Origin: Nitrospira sp. UW-LDO-01
GTDB taxonomy: Bacteria; Nitrospirota; Nitrospiria; Nitrospirales; Nitrospiraceae
DNA length: 38,870 nucleotides
Reading direction: 5' to 3'
NCBI GenBank assembly: GCA_002254365.1
Contig: NIUT01000113.1
Coordinates: 1-38,870, forward strand
This document shows, piece after piece, positions 18,042-26,904 of the stretch. Position 1 is the stretch's first letter, and each line of letters opens with the position of its first letter. Below the pieces are notes generated by a model, which ran no database searches, was not told the DNA's origin, and saw nothing but the letters and a program-made list of their open reading frames with translations. Position numbers and translations under genes: made by a program.

Positions 18042-19865
18042 TCAATGAGTGAGTGAGACATCCCGCAATGACTTTTCTAACGTTTTTGCATCGTCGACGC
18101 CTGGGAAAGATGTGGAGAGGCTCAGCGCTTGTTTGATGAACCGTCGTGCTTCATCTCGATGTTCCATCGCAGCATGCACCGAACCCAGGTGATACAGAAT
18201 GGTAGGGTCCGTAAGGGACAGTGTCCTCGCCTGCTCTAACAATTTCAATGCATCAGCATGCTGGCCTTGCTTGTGACGAGCCCATGCGAATGTATCAAGA
18301 ATATGCGGCTCATTTTTCGCAATCGCGATGGCCTGTTTGCCCAATAATACAGCCTGGTTTAGGTCGCCGGCCTCGGTCATGAGTGCAGCAAGATTGTTTA
18401 ACGCCACAAGATGTTTCGGATCTTTCGCCAAAACCACCCGGTAAAGCTCTTCGGCTTCCTCAGCCCGGTTATCTGCTTCGTACATCATAGCTAAGTGGGC
18501 CTTCTGATCGAGATCGTCAGGCAGGAGGGTGACCATCCGGCCAGCCGTTTCAACGGCCTTGCGAGCCAGACCCTTCTTATAATAGGCATTGCTGAGCGCC
18601 TTCAGCGTAGCTGGCTCATCAGGCTTTAACGATTGAGCCTTTTCCAGTTCACTGATCGATTCGTCCAATTTACCAACATATCCGTAAAACAGTCCGAACC
18701 GGTAGTGGGCAAATGCATCCTGTTTGAACAGCTTCACCATTTGCTTGAAGGTCTGTTCCGCTTCTTTCAGCTGCATGTCTTGCTGGTAGGCTGTGCCCAG
18801 CAAGTCATAGTGTCGTACGGTGGCGCCTTTCGAACCGATAATCGATTTATAGATGGGTATTGCTTTACTTGCTTGATTTTGCTGCAAATAGACGTCAGCG
18901 ATCCGTTGTACGATTAAGGACGGATTCTTACTTCGGGATTTTGCCTTCTGAAACTGCACTAACGATTTGTCGTACTCTTTCATCGCGATATATGTTTCAC
19001 CTAACTGATAGTAGCCTGTCGATTGGTTAGGTTGTGCCACGATAAACCGATTCAAGATCTCAACAGAATCGGAGTGACGTCTCTTCTCCCTGTAGATCCC
19101 ACCCAACGCCAAGAGAGCATCGTTGATTTTTGGATCGCACTTTGCGGCCAATTCATATTGATGCATGGCCTCATCTAGTAATTGCTGTTGAAGATAGGCA
19201 TGGCCAAGGGTCAAGTGTGCCACTCCATTCGGAAACGAATCGGGCACAAGGTTCTTTATCAATGTGATCGCCTTCTCGCCTTGCCCCATTTGCACATAAA
19301 GCCTTGCCAGGTCGACCTTGATCCCGACATATTCAGGAGGAGTTCCTTCCAATCCCAGTTCATAGTGCTCAATCGCCTCCTTCGCCTTGTGAGCTTGGTC
19401 GAATAAGAGTCCGATCCTCTGATGTGCTCGGCGGTCTTGCGGTGTAATGTCAATCGCCATCCGGAATGCAGCCATTGCCTCTGACTTCTTTCCTTTCATG
19501 AGATAAACGTCACCGATTTTCGTGTAGGCAGAACTTTGTTTAGGGTCGATTTTCACAGCCTCCTGCAACTCCCGCATCCCTTCTTCGATCTGACCTTTGA
19601 GCACAAGCGTGGCACCCAGTAATTCGTGGCCAGGGGCTGATCCAGGCACCTCCTTCAGCAAGGTCCGAATCATCGGAATTGCCTCATTCAGCCTATTTGT
19701 ACGCACCAGCTGGAGGGCTTCGGCCAATTTCCTCTCCATTGGAGCAATCATGACATCTCCCAGCTCAAGCTGGGGCATCACTGGGAATGCTTGGGTCGGA
19801 ATTCCAAAAGCCTTTTCATGAAGCACCGTGCTGAACAGGAGCAGTAACAGGACGATCGACATCAT
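18042..19865 (-). CDS. Exported tetratricopeptide-repeat protein
   Basis: About 607 residues: a signal peptide (MMSIVLLLLLFSTVLHEKAF) then TPR motifs almost end to end, for example GHELLGATLVLKGQIEEGMR, AYTKIGDVYLMKGKKSEAMA and HYRFGLFYGYVGKLDESISE. TPR solenoids hold protein partners; no enzyme domain is present. It is the next gene after a PEP-CTERM protein on the same strand, but a strong terminator separates them, so it is likely expressed independently. Large TPR proteins do occur in PEP-CTERM/exopolysaccharide systems, but nothing ties this one to them by sequence. The ATG pair at 19863-19868 region is chosen as it begins the signal; a TTG at 19928 is open upstream. Confidence 0.85.
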   Translation of the reverse strand: MMSIVLLLLLFSTVLHEKAFGIPTQAFPVMPQLELGDVMIAPMERKLAEALQLVRTNRLNEAIPMIRTLLKEVPGSAPGHELLGATLVLKGQIEEGMRELQEAVKIDPKQSSAYTKIGDVYLMKGKKSEAMAAFRMAIDITPQDRRAHQRIGLLFDQAHKAKEAIEHYELGLEGTPPEYVGIKVDLARLYVQMGQGEKAITLIKNLVPDSFPNGVAHLTLGHAYLQQQLLDEAMHQYELAAKCDPKINDALLALGGIYREKRRHSDSVEILNRFIVAQPNQSTGYYQLGETYIAMKEYDKSLVQFQKAKSRSKNPSLIVQRIADVYLQQNQASKAIPIYKSIIGSKGATVRHYDLLGTAYQQDMQLKEAEQTFKQMVKLFKQDAFAHYRFGLFYGYVGKLDESISELEKAQSLKPDEPATLKALSNAYYKKGLARKAVETAGRMVTLLPDDLDQKAHLAMMYEADNRAEEAEELYRVVLAKDPKHLVALNNLAALMTEAGDLNQAVLLGKQAIAIAKNEPHILDTFAWARHKQGQHADALKLLEQARTLSLTDPTILYHLGSVHAAMEHRDEARRFIKQALSLSTSFPGVDDAKTLEKSLRDVSLTH

Positions 19866-19979
19866 AGTCAAGACAAACCTAGGTTTCAGTTCTGGTGAAA
19901 GGCCACCCGTGAATGGGCACTGGACCAATAGTATGGGGTGATTGCGCTGAAATCAAGGAAGCAGCGAAGGACCGAATAC

Positions 19980-20021
19980 AAAAAGAACGCGGGAAGGGAG
20001 GAATTCTCCTCCCCGCGTTCT
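19980..20021 (-). terminator. Intrinsic terminator of the VWA PEP-CTERM gene
   Basis: On the minus strand, AGAACGCGGG and its complement form a GC-rich hairpin, extended by GAGGA/TCCTC around an ATTC loop with a 4-nt bulge on one arm. It is followed by a run of five T. It lies 27 bp after the stop of the VWA gene. Confidence 0.85.
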
Positions 20022-20047
20022 CGTGCATCCGGATCAAATCGAAAGAT

Positions 20048-21157
20048 TTAGATCTTTTGACGATACCGAGCCACACCAAGACCCAGCGCACCAGCTCCGA
20101 AAAGGAGCAACGTACTCGGCTCCGGTACAGGATTCCCGCCGCCACCGCCAACAATGATCCGGTCAGATTCCGAAGCCACAATCCCGCCATCGACCAAAGC
20201 ATTGATCGAAAAATTATGCGTGCCCCCAGTAAGACCTGTAAAGGTGACAGTATAATCAAATGTGCGGGTGATCGATCGATCGAAAACTCCCGTAATCGGG
20301 CTGGAGACACTTACCCCTACACCGGGAAGATTGCCAACGGGGTCCAAGGAGACCGTGTTATAGGTTTCAAATGCTGATGTGATTGCATTGATAATCGCCG
20401 TCGCTGTGCCGCTGGAATTAAATCCGTTGAAGACCTCACCGCCAGTTGCATCAGCAAACCGATTTGCCTGACCGGCAGGTTCACCATCTACTGAAGAATT
20501 CATCCCGCTGGTCGACGTTCCAGTATTGATGATCTCCATTTGAATATCCTCCGCATTCAGTGCGGAGACTGCCTGAGTTTCCGTTCCATAAATACCGCCA
20601 ACGTGTCCTGGTGCATCACCAAATGTCACAATAAAGCGGCGAGAGTCGTCTCTCCATAACGCATCGTTCGCCACATTTGTCCATCCGATCAGATTGGCCT
20701 CCGGAAAATCGCCCCCACCCTCCGGCACACCCGCTTGCCAGTTATTGATGGCGGTTGTCACCGCTGAGAAGTTGCTGGTCAGATTTTGAGTAAGTCCACC
20801 GCTTGGATCTCCATAGAAACCCACGCCAAATCGCACATCTCCTAAACCTGAAAGAGTGCTGAGAATAGAAGATGCCCCGGCCTGCGCTGAGGCGATCTGC
20901 CCGGCCATGCTTCCCGTCGTATCGGCGACAAACACGACGTCGACCTTGGCGGTAGTCGGTACCCCTTCAGTAATCGTGACTGTCTTATTGATGGTGACAC
21001 TCTCACCGACACCAAGCGACGTGGTGAATGAGGATGGATTGATCGAATCCGCCAGCACCATCACTGGGCTCAGCAGGAGGGTCACTATGAATACCGAGAG
21101 TGCCGACACGGCCTCCTGTAAAGCTACCCACCTCGCACTAAACATTCTTCCCACCAT
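20048..21157 (-). CDS. VWA-domain PEP-CTERM surface protein
   Basis: About 369 residues with a signal segment (VSALSVFIVTLLLSPVMVLA) and a von Willebrand factor A domain starting KVDVVFVADTTGSMAGQI. The MIDAS motif is DTTGS (about residues 79-83), a DxTxS variant of DxSxS. The C-terminus is a canonical PEP-CTERM sorting tail: NPVPEPSTLLLFGAGALGLG followed by ARYRQKI. Such proteins are cleaved and anchored or released by an exosortase, which is not in this window. The start at 21157 has AAGGAGGG just upstream; an ATG at 21202 lacks this. It probably mediates adhesion or matrix interactions. Confidence 0.9.
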   Translation of the reverse strand: MVGRMFSARWVALQEAVSALSVFIVTLLLSPVMVLADSINPSSFTTSLGVGESVTINKTVTITEGVPTTAKVDVVFVADTTGSMAGQIASAQAGASSILSTLSGLGDVRFGVGFYGDPSGGLTQNLTSNFSAVTTAINNWQAGVPEGGGDFPEANLIGWTNVANDALWRDDSRRFIVTFGDAPGHVGGIYGTETQAVSALNAEDIQMEIINTGTSTSGMNSSVDGEPAGQANRFADATGGEVFNGFNSSGTATAIINAITSAFETYNTVSLDPVGNLPGVGVSVSSPITGVFDRSITRTFDYTVTFTGLTGGTHNFSINALVDGGIVASESDRIIVGGGGGNPVPEPSTLLLFGAGALGLGVARYRQKI

Positions 21158-21604
21158 TTTACCCTCCTTCAACAGGTCCCTTTGAGTGAACTCCGTTCTC
21201 ATCGCAATAAGAAGTAATTGTCTAGATCTATAAAGCCTTTATGCTTCCCATTCTCAAAGCCGACAGAACGAAGTGACCTGGATAGCTCGGTCTTCAGGTT
21301 CTATCTGGACAAGATACCAACGCATTCAAAAGCCCACTTCTAGTACTGTGCATAGTTGAAGTCACCAGATCAAACCACCTGCACACATTCCATAGCACCC
21401 GTCACCCAAGTATGACTATACACAAGTAGAGAACTGGCTACTTGGCTCTGCAAATTATGTGCTCACTGTCGACAAATTTCTAAGAGGTACAGAATTTCTC
21501 TTTCCCACAGAACTCTTTTGTATTTTTTATCAGTTACTTGTCTTATCAATAAAGCCCTTCTTTGGATAGCCTGAAAACTAGAGATCCAAGGAGCCTGATA
21601 ATCA

Positions 21605-21627
21605 ATGTGTAAAAAGTATTTACACAT
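21605..21627. promoter_or_regulatory. Dyad ATGTGTAAA-N5-TTTACACAT (possible operator)
   Basis: A perfect inverted repeat with 9-bp arms and a 5-bp centre. Its 17-bp core TGTAAA-N5-TTTACA recurs at 21712-21728. It lies about 450 bp upstream of the VWA gene. The regulator is unknown. Confidence 0.45.
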
Positions 21628-21702
21628 ACTATTGATGTGAACTCTCATAAGTCATTAATTATGCGTAGGAAAGATCCGACTTTTCAGAGACCGTCGCACT
21701 AC

Positions 21703-21729
21703 TTTACGTACTGTAAAACTATTTTACAG
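21703..21729. promoter_or_regulatory. Clustered half-sites including CTGTAAAA-N3-TTTTACAG
   Basis: A second TGTAAA-N5-TTTACA dyad (21712-21728) directly preceded by another TTTAC half-site at 21703, giving three half-sites spaced about one helical turn apart. It lies 12 bp beyond the stop of the DUF2779 gene. It could also be a weak hairpin, but no T-run follows. Confidence 0.4.
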
Positions 21730-21740
21730 ACAAGCGATCC

Positions 21741-23297
21741 TCACCAGGCTTCTTGAATGCCACAGTGTTGGGTTCCTACATTGGTTTTCAGCACCCGCCT
21801 CAGCTCCACCATTGCCAAGGTATCTCGTGCGCAATACCGGAGCAAGGCTTCTCGGATGGTCTCCCGTTCTACCCAATCGGTTTCGACGAAGACCATACGA
21901 TAATACTCCGCCGCTGCATGCCCGCCTTCTTGAATCGCCAGATCACCATACCCAAGCGACGGCACCACCGCCGGCAACACGGATTTAATCGAGTACGATC
22001 CGTTAAAGGCGGGATGGTAATAATGGTCTTTGATCACCGGCAGCAGATCCCACAACCGTTTTCCAATCTCTCGAAATGCGGATTTGAATTCAGGAAACGT
22101 GTCCGCTAGTTGGCGAATGAGCCCTGCTTCGTACGCGGAGTACACCAAGATACTGCCGGACTCGCCGAGGGACTCGATCAATGCCTCAGCCCAACGCCGG
22201 CGTGGCTCAGACGCCTCGTTGTGGAGAAACTCCTGATGCACGACCTCACCGGATTCAAGTTCAATGTGATTGGACCATTGCACCGGAAGGGCCTGATAGG
22301 GCCTGGTGGAGGGAAACCGTGGGACAGCCAACATCACTGTTTCCGCATCGAGATGGTGGATGGGGTAGCGGAGAGCACGAAGCAGTGAACCCAATTCCGA
22401 TGAAACCCATTCTACGTTGTTCTTGACCTTCTGCTGTGCATCCGACAGTCTGGTTCCCTCCGGAATCTCGTCGATCGTCGTGACCCCCTGCCGGACCAGC
22501 TGACTGACCATCTCTTTCTTCCCCGGCAAGTGATAGATCCAGCGTGGCGGCTTGTCCTTGGTACAATGGGCCCAGAAGGGACATTCATAGGGACTGTGGC
22601 AATGCTGATCCGGCTCGATCAGTGGAGCTTGTACCCCCAACAACATGGCCTTCATGGCAGCCAATCGTTCCAGCACCAGCATTCGTCTGGCCGTCACTGC
22701 TTCTGAAACATGTTCGACTGAAAAGAGTGCCTGTAGATCAACCGCACCCCCATCGTAGCGGTAGCCTGTATTGATGTGCATCAGGCAGGTCGCTTCCAGG
22801 TTTACTCCGGAACCTTGCACGACCGCGCTCTGGATCGCCAAATCATCGAGATGGACATCTTTCACTCTTGTTGAGGACTTCACTTCGATCAAACGCCAGG
22901 AAGGAGACTCCCCCGAACCGGTCTGGACGCGCTCGAGAATATCGACGCGAACAAGCACCCCATCGCATTCAAACGCTCCCTCAAAGATAGCGGGAATCGT
23001 GGAATCTTGAAGTAACCCTGCAGTCTCCGCGACCGCCGCCTCTCGCTGACGGAAGCCCGCCTTCACCAGGACGCCGCCGGGGAAGCGCTGCTGCGCCAGA
23101 ACCCCGATCTCGGTGCCCATATCCAAGATCGCCCGTGTCGACGCATCCGGCGGTGTTGCTAGAGCCGGCTGATGAATTTCCAGATAGAGTCGTTTGTGAC
23201 ATTGCAGTCCGGAGAGAAACTTGGATTTTGAAAGCCGCGGCGTGACTGCAGTAGGAACAATTCCGGTCTGAACATCCACGCTTGCGTTCCTCTCCAT
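21741..23297 (-). CDS. DUF2779 protein: Cas4-like nuclease plus RNase H-like exonuclease-type domain
   Basis: 518 residues. The N-terminal half has RLSKSKFLSGLQCHKRLYLE (Cys33), then D-x11-range acidic residues and EVKSS at about residue 141, the PD-(D/E)XK core shared with Cas4/RecB-type nucleases. A cysteine cluster CHSPYECPFWAHC at about 233-245 could complete an iron-sulfur site with Cys33. The C-terminal half resembles a DnaQ/RNase H-like fold: HLDAET at about 315 and LRYCARDTLAMVELRR near the end supply the acidic residues. The biological role of DUF2779 is not established. It is divergent from the MATE gene across 58 bp. No CRISPR array or cas gene is nearby. Confidence 0.85.
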   Translation of the reverse strand: MERNASVDVQTGIVPTAVTPRLSKSKFLSGLQCHKRLYLEIHQPALATPPDASTRAILDMGTEIGVLAQQRFPGGVLVKAGFRQREAAVAETAGLLQDSTIPAIFEGAFECDGVLVRVDILERVQTGSGESPSWRLIEVKSSTRVKDVHLDDLAIQSAVVQGSGVNLEATCLMHINTGYRYDGGAVDLQALFSVEHVSEAVTARRMLVLERLAAMKAMLLGVQAPLIEPDQHCHSPYECPFWAHCTKDKPPRWIYHLPGKKEMVSQLVRQGVTTIDEIPEGTRLSDAQQKVKNNVEWVSSELGSLLRALRYPIHHLDAETVMLAVPRFPSTRPYQALPVQWSNHIELESGEVVHQEFLHNEASEPRRRWAEALIESLGESGSILVYSAYEAGLIRQLADTFPEFKSAFREIGKRLWDLLPVIKDHYYHPAFNGSYSIKSVLPAVVPSLGYGDLAIQEGGHAAAEYYRMVFVETDWVERETIREALLRYCARDTLAMVELRRVLKTNVGTQHCGIQEAW

Positions 23298-23355
23298 GGT
23301 GTGATCGCTGAATTCTCACCTGGTCGACGAAGAATCTCTGTTAGGATAGCGCCCC

Positions 23356-24681
23356 ATGGGCAACGGTGTCACCCAAATCAGACGGTCCGTGATGGTTCTT
23401 GCACTCCCCGTCACCGTCACCACGCTCTTACAGCGGGCTGAAGGCATTGTCGCCGTCTTTTTGGTCGGCGGATTGGGCGCCACGTCCATTGCCGCCGTGG
23501 GGCTCGGCCAGCTGTTGGCCTTTGTGGCCGCCACGCTGATGTCGGGCGTGTCCGTCGGGACAAATGTCGTCGTGGCCCAGCTCTGGGGTGCCAGGCGGCG
23601 GCACGATGCCGGAGAGGCTGCTCGACATTTCCTCTGGCTAGCAATTGGCGCGTCACTCGTCTTGGCTGGAATCGGCATGGCCGGTAATCGGTTTGTGATG
23701 GAAGCGTTAGGCGCAGAACAGTCGGTTATTGAGCTGGCCCTTCCCTATTCCACTTTCATCTTCCTCATCTTTCCTTGTACAGTCCTCATTCAAGTGTTGG
23801 CGGCCGTACTTCAGGGTTCTGGCGATACCAAAACACCCATGTACGGGTTGATTGGAGTCAACCTCCTACACGTCGTCCTGGCCTACCCGCTCATCTATGG
23901 ACTGGGAGGATTTCCGGCACTCGGTCTCAAGGGCGCTGCGATTGCTGCCGGTGTGGCCGAAGCAGCTGGAGGCGTCTATCTTCTGCTCCGCTGCCGTCCG
24001 ATCTTTAAAGAGTCCTCCACCTTGCGTCTCGATCTGATTCGATCGATCTGGAACGTCGGGGCATCAGTCTCCGGCGAGCGGATCGTTCAGCAGGCCGGCA
24101 TTTTTGTCTACACCAAGCTGGTACTGCTCTACGGCACCGTGGCCTATGCCGCGCACCAGGTCGGCTTATCCATCGAATCGTTATCGTTTCTGCCCGGCTA
24201 TGGGTTGGCCATCGCCGCCGCCACGATGGTGGGGCAGAGTATCGGAGCGGGCAAGTATACGAGGGCGAAATTGGAGAATTGGGAGGCGAACCGGATAGCC
24301 ATTGCCATCATGACCTGCATGGGGTTCATCTTTTTCTTTTTCCCCTACGCCTTGCTCCGTGCCTTTACCACCGATGAGGCTGTAATCGAACTGGGAATCA
24401 TGTTTCTCAAGATCGTCGCCTTATTACAGATTCCGCTGGCACTGACCATGGTGCTCGCCGGATCGTTGCGCGGCGCCGGCGACACACGCTTCATCATGGG
24501 CGCCACGATGATCGGCATGTGGGGCGTGCGCGTGCCGTTGGCCCTCATCGCCGCTCTCTGGATGCGGCAATCCGTCTTGTTGATCTGGGCGGCGATGATC
24601 GCCGACTGGACCATACGGATGGGGCTGCTCCTCTGGCGGTATCAGTCCGAACGGTGGAGACAGATACAAGTGATTCGATAA
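23356..24681 (+). CDS. MATE family efflux transporter
   Basis: A 441-residue inner-membrane exporter with about 12 hydrophobic segments. It opens RRSVMVLALPVTVTTLLQRA and has the two related halves of MATE proteins (for example LQVLAAVLQGSGDTKTPMYG in the first and MVLAGSLRGAGDTRFIMGAT in the second, the conserved GxGDT motif twice). MATE proteins expel cationic drugs or other small molecules using Na+ or H+. The last 28 codons recur in diverged form at 30047-30130. It converges on the DUF1302 gene with 34 bp between. Confidence 0.93.
   Translation: MGNGVTQIRRSVMVLALPVTVTTLLQRAEGIVAVFLVGGLGATSIAAVGLGQLLAFVAATLMSGVSVGTNVVVAQLWGARRRHDAGEAARHFLWLAIGASLVLAGIGMAGNRFVMEALGAEQSVIELALPYSTFIFLIFPCTVLIQVLAAVLQGSGDTKTPMYGLIGVNLLHVVLAYPLIYGLGGFPALGLKGAAIAAGVAEAAGGVYLLLRCRPIFKESSTLRLDLIRSIWNVGASVSGERIVQQAGIFVYTKLVLLYGTVAYAAHQVGLSIESLSFLPGYGLAIAAATMVGQSIGAGKYTRAKLENWEANRIAIAIMTCMGFIFFFFPYALLRAFTTDEAVIELGIMFLKIVALLQIPLALTMVLAGSLRGAGDTRFIMGATMIGMWGVRVPLALIAALWMRQSVLLIWAAMIADWTIRMGLLLWRYQSERWRQIQVIR
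24595..24678 (+). repeat. Left copy of 84-bp imperfect direct repeat (MATE gene 3' end)
   Basis: The final 28 sense codons of the MATE gene. A copy in the same orientation sits at 30047-30130. By hand alignment the two differ at about 17 of 84 positions while 26 of 28 encoded residues are identical, so most changes are synonymous. Identity stops at the stop codon and just before the ATG/GTG that begins the repeat. Confidence 0.85.
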
Positions 24682-24715
24682 GATGAAGATCAGCATCGAA
24701 TTGAACAGCTGCAGC

Positions 24716-26080
24716 TCAAAGCCCCATCTCCATTCCAATCACGAGCCTATCGTTCCGATCAAATTGTCCAAACAAGCCCTTGCGATCGCCATAAAATAGA
24801 TCAAACCCTGTCCAGATTTTTAAATTATCCCGCAACTCATAACTGACTTTCGGTCGGACAAGTCCATCTCCTTGGTTGACGCTTTGCAACCAGATCACTT
24901 CAGTTTCTAACGTTTCATTCAAAAAATGGCGTCTCAGTAATACGGTGGTCATGGTATCTAATGGGTCTCGTACCATCCCGTCGCCTGGATGGAGCAACCA
25001 ACTTTGAAAGAGCTGGACACTCAGCATCGTATCTTGGATGCCTGACCAATCCAGCCCTAGGACATAGGCCATTTCACCGCTTTTGATCACACCATCACCG
25101 TCCCGTCGATTCGTGGTCAACACGAATTGATCGGTATTATAAATGGCTTCGCCCCGTACGGTCAGATTGCCAAACGCATTACTCAAGGACCCTCCGATGA
25201 GATGGTTGCGTTCATAACGAGGGTTTACTGTCACCGTGGCGCCACTTGGAGTTAACAACACTGATTGAAAGAGTACAGGGAAATCCGCAAAGTGGTAGAG
25301 ATAGTTGACCGTCAGGTCCCAGCCATGCCAAAACTTTGAAAACCGCATGCCAACGTCGGAATCCATCATGATATTGTGAGGACGTTCAAGCGGCCGAAGA
25401 TTCACCGTAACCCCGGGAGGCGCTTGAGGAACGATCAGCGGTGAGCTAAAGGCAAACGTAGCACCCGCTTGAGGCAGCCGATGATAGGTGCGATCCGGGA
25501 TCCAGAGCAATTGCAAGTTTCCGCCTCCAACAGGCACTTCGGCATTCACGGTCCACAGCGGAATACGAGAATCGTCAAAGTTATCGAGAATGAATTCCCT
25601 GAAGTTTTGTGGATTGACGACGTCGAGCAATTTCAGCCCATCGGCCTTTCCCCAGACGACCTGCTGTTTGCCGAGCGTAAGATGCATCCCCCAGAGTCGC
25701 GTTCTCATGTAGAACTCGCGCAGTTCTATGTCGGTTCGGTCGCCGAGTTGGAGGCGTCGGGAATTCGGCGCAACCTCTCCCTGGCTCAGGCGACCAGGTT
25801 CCAGGTGGTCAAACCCTTCCGTATACAGCCGAGCGATCCCGGTGATACGGGTATCGTCACTCCATCGATATTCCCACTGTGGCTCAAGCAGCATCTCCAG
25901 CTTATCGGCACGATCTCTTGCCATCCCATAGGCCGCTTCCGATTCAAGCACGGCGCTAAATCGATGATTGCTCGACTGACTCGATTTCGTCTCGTCTGGC
26001 GTGCTTTCGGCAAGGGCGCTGGCGGCGATGAGCCACCCCGCCAGCGCCAGAATTCCACACGCCGTATATGAACGTGCCAT
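24716..26080 (-). CDS. DUF1302-type outer-membrane beta-barrel protein
   Basis: 454 residues with a signal peptide ending ASALA and a long series of alternating beta-strands. Recognisable stretches include RTDIELREFYMRTRLWGMHL, TLGKQQVVWGKADGLKLLDV and VNPQNFREFILDN, which are typical of DUF1302 proteins found with RND permeases and LolA/DUF1329-like proteins. It is last in the marR-RND-lolA-like operon, 6 bp after the preceding gene, and would supply the outer-membrane step of transport. It ends in Leu rather than the common terminal Phe. AAGGA lies just before the ATG. Confidence 0.85.
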   Translation of the reverse strand: MARSYTACGILALAGWLIAASALAESTPDETKSSQSSNHRFSAVLESEAAYGMARDRADKLEMLLEPQWEYRWSDDTRITGIARLYTEGFDHLEPGRLSQGEVAPNSRRLQLGDRTDIELREFYMRTRLWGMHLTLGKQQVVWGKADGLKLLDVVNPQNFREFILDNFDDSRIPLWTVNAEVPVGGGNLQLLWIPDRTYHRLPQAGATFAFSSPLIVPQAPPGVTVNLRPLERPHNIMMDSDVGMRFSKFWHGWDLTVNYLYHFADFPVLFQSVLLTPSGATVTVNPRYERNHLIGGSLSNAFGNLTVRGEAIYNTDQFVLTTNRRDGDGVIKSGEMAYVLGLDWSGIQDTMLSVQLFQSWLLHPGDGMVRDPLDTMTTVLLRRHFLNETLETEVIWLQSVNQGDGLVRPKVSYELRDNLKIWTGFDLFYGDRKGLFGQFDRNDRLVIGMEMGL

Positions 26081-26086
26081 AGGTCC

Positions 26087-26899
26087 TTAATATCCGCGTC
26101 GCAAGGCATCTTCTGTGAACATTTCATCTTTGACACTTTGTCCATAGGTCACATCCTTGAAGGTAAACACAGTCTTGTGGCCGGTCTTGTGGTTTTCGAC
26201 GGATAGTTGATGGGCTGTCCAGATGTCCTGGATCAATGTGATCTCCCTGACCTGGAGGGTCTTCAACGGATTAGCCGCCACATCCCAGTACTTGGCTTGA
26301 CGGACCATCCAGATTTCGGCATCAATCCAGGACTGTACTTTGCTGTAGCCCAATTCCTTGGCCATTTTGTCAGTCACAGGAATCTCTTCGACGAGAAAGC
26401 ACCGATGACCATCGATGGTCTCCTCGCCGAGAGTTTTCCAGGAGTAATCTTCAATCCCAACCTTGGTTTCCTTGCGAATGTCTTCATATGTAAAGTCCGT
26501 CCCAAGGAAGTAGTCCCCTCGATCAGACGCGGAAATACGGCGAACTTTTCTGGCGGCGGGCAAGTACAACCATTGATCATCATCTCGATCGGCTTCCGGG
26601 TAATCGTACGTCAAAAATGCCGTATCCTTAATATTCGAAGGACTCAAATAGAAAATGATCGTTCGTTTCTCTTTCCCAAAATACTTTCGGATGCTCTTCG
26701 TTTCCCGCACTCGTTCGGTGCCGCTGCGATCCGTCATGGCCATCGTTATAAAACGCGAGACGACCTCTCCTTCGTTACGCGCATTGATGCGGCGGGCAAT
26801 TTCCTCGCCGGCAAGTAAGGATTCCGCCGCAACATCGGATACGGCCAATGGACTCAACAGAAAGAGCGCCATAATCAGGTTCTGCATGTGCGATCGCAT
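26087..26899 (-). CDS. LolA-like periplasmic outer-membrane lipoprotein-sorting protein
   Basis: 270 residues with a signal peptide ending at SDVAA/E. The mature chain begins LAGEEIARRINARNEGEVVS and has SRFITMAMTDRSG, FYLSPSNIKDTAFLTYDY, DDDQWLYLPAARKVRRISAS and GDYFLGTDFTYEDI. This is the LolA-like (outer membrane lipoprotein-sorting) family that accompanies MMPL-type RND permeases rather than LolA itself. It is a hydrophobic-ligand carrier by fold. It sits 5 bp after the RND gene and 6 bp before the barrel gene, and would shuttle substrate across the periplasm. Confidence 0.9.
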   Translation of the reverse strand: MRSHMQNLIMALFLLSPLAVSDVAAESLLAGEEIARRINARNEGEVVSRFITMAMTDRSGTERVRETKSIRKYFGKEKRTIIFYLSPSNIKDTAFLTYDYPEADRDDDQWLYLPAARKVRRISASDRGDYFLGTDFTYEDIRKETKVGIEDYSWKTLGEETIDGHRCFLVEEIPVTDKMAKELGYSKVQSWIDAEIWMVRQAKYWDVAANPLKTLQVREITLIQDIWTAHQLSVENHKTGHKTVFTFKDVTYGQSVKDEMFTEDALRRGY

Positions 26900-26904
26900 A
26901 GGAA

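Larger units (their letters stand above)
21158..21740. other. AT-rich intergenic region upstream of the VWA gene
   Basis: 583 bp without a convincing gene; the right-hand 300 bp is noticeably more AT-rich than its surroundings. It holds two dyads of the form TGTAAA-N5-TTTACA described separately. A 61-codon minus-strand frame inside it looks non-coding. Confidence 0.6.

Noticed and set aside
21463-21648. 61-codon minus-strand open frame in the AT-rich gap
   Set aside because: It overlaps the palindromic dyads, has no ribosome-binding site and no family resemblance.
24707-24716. AGCTGCAGCT palindrome between the MATE and DUF1302 genes
   Set aside because: There is no loop for a stable hairpin and no T-run, so it does not support a terminator call.
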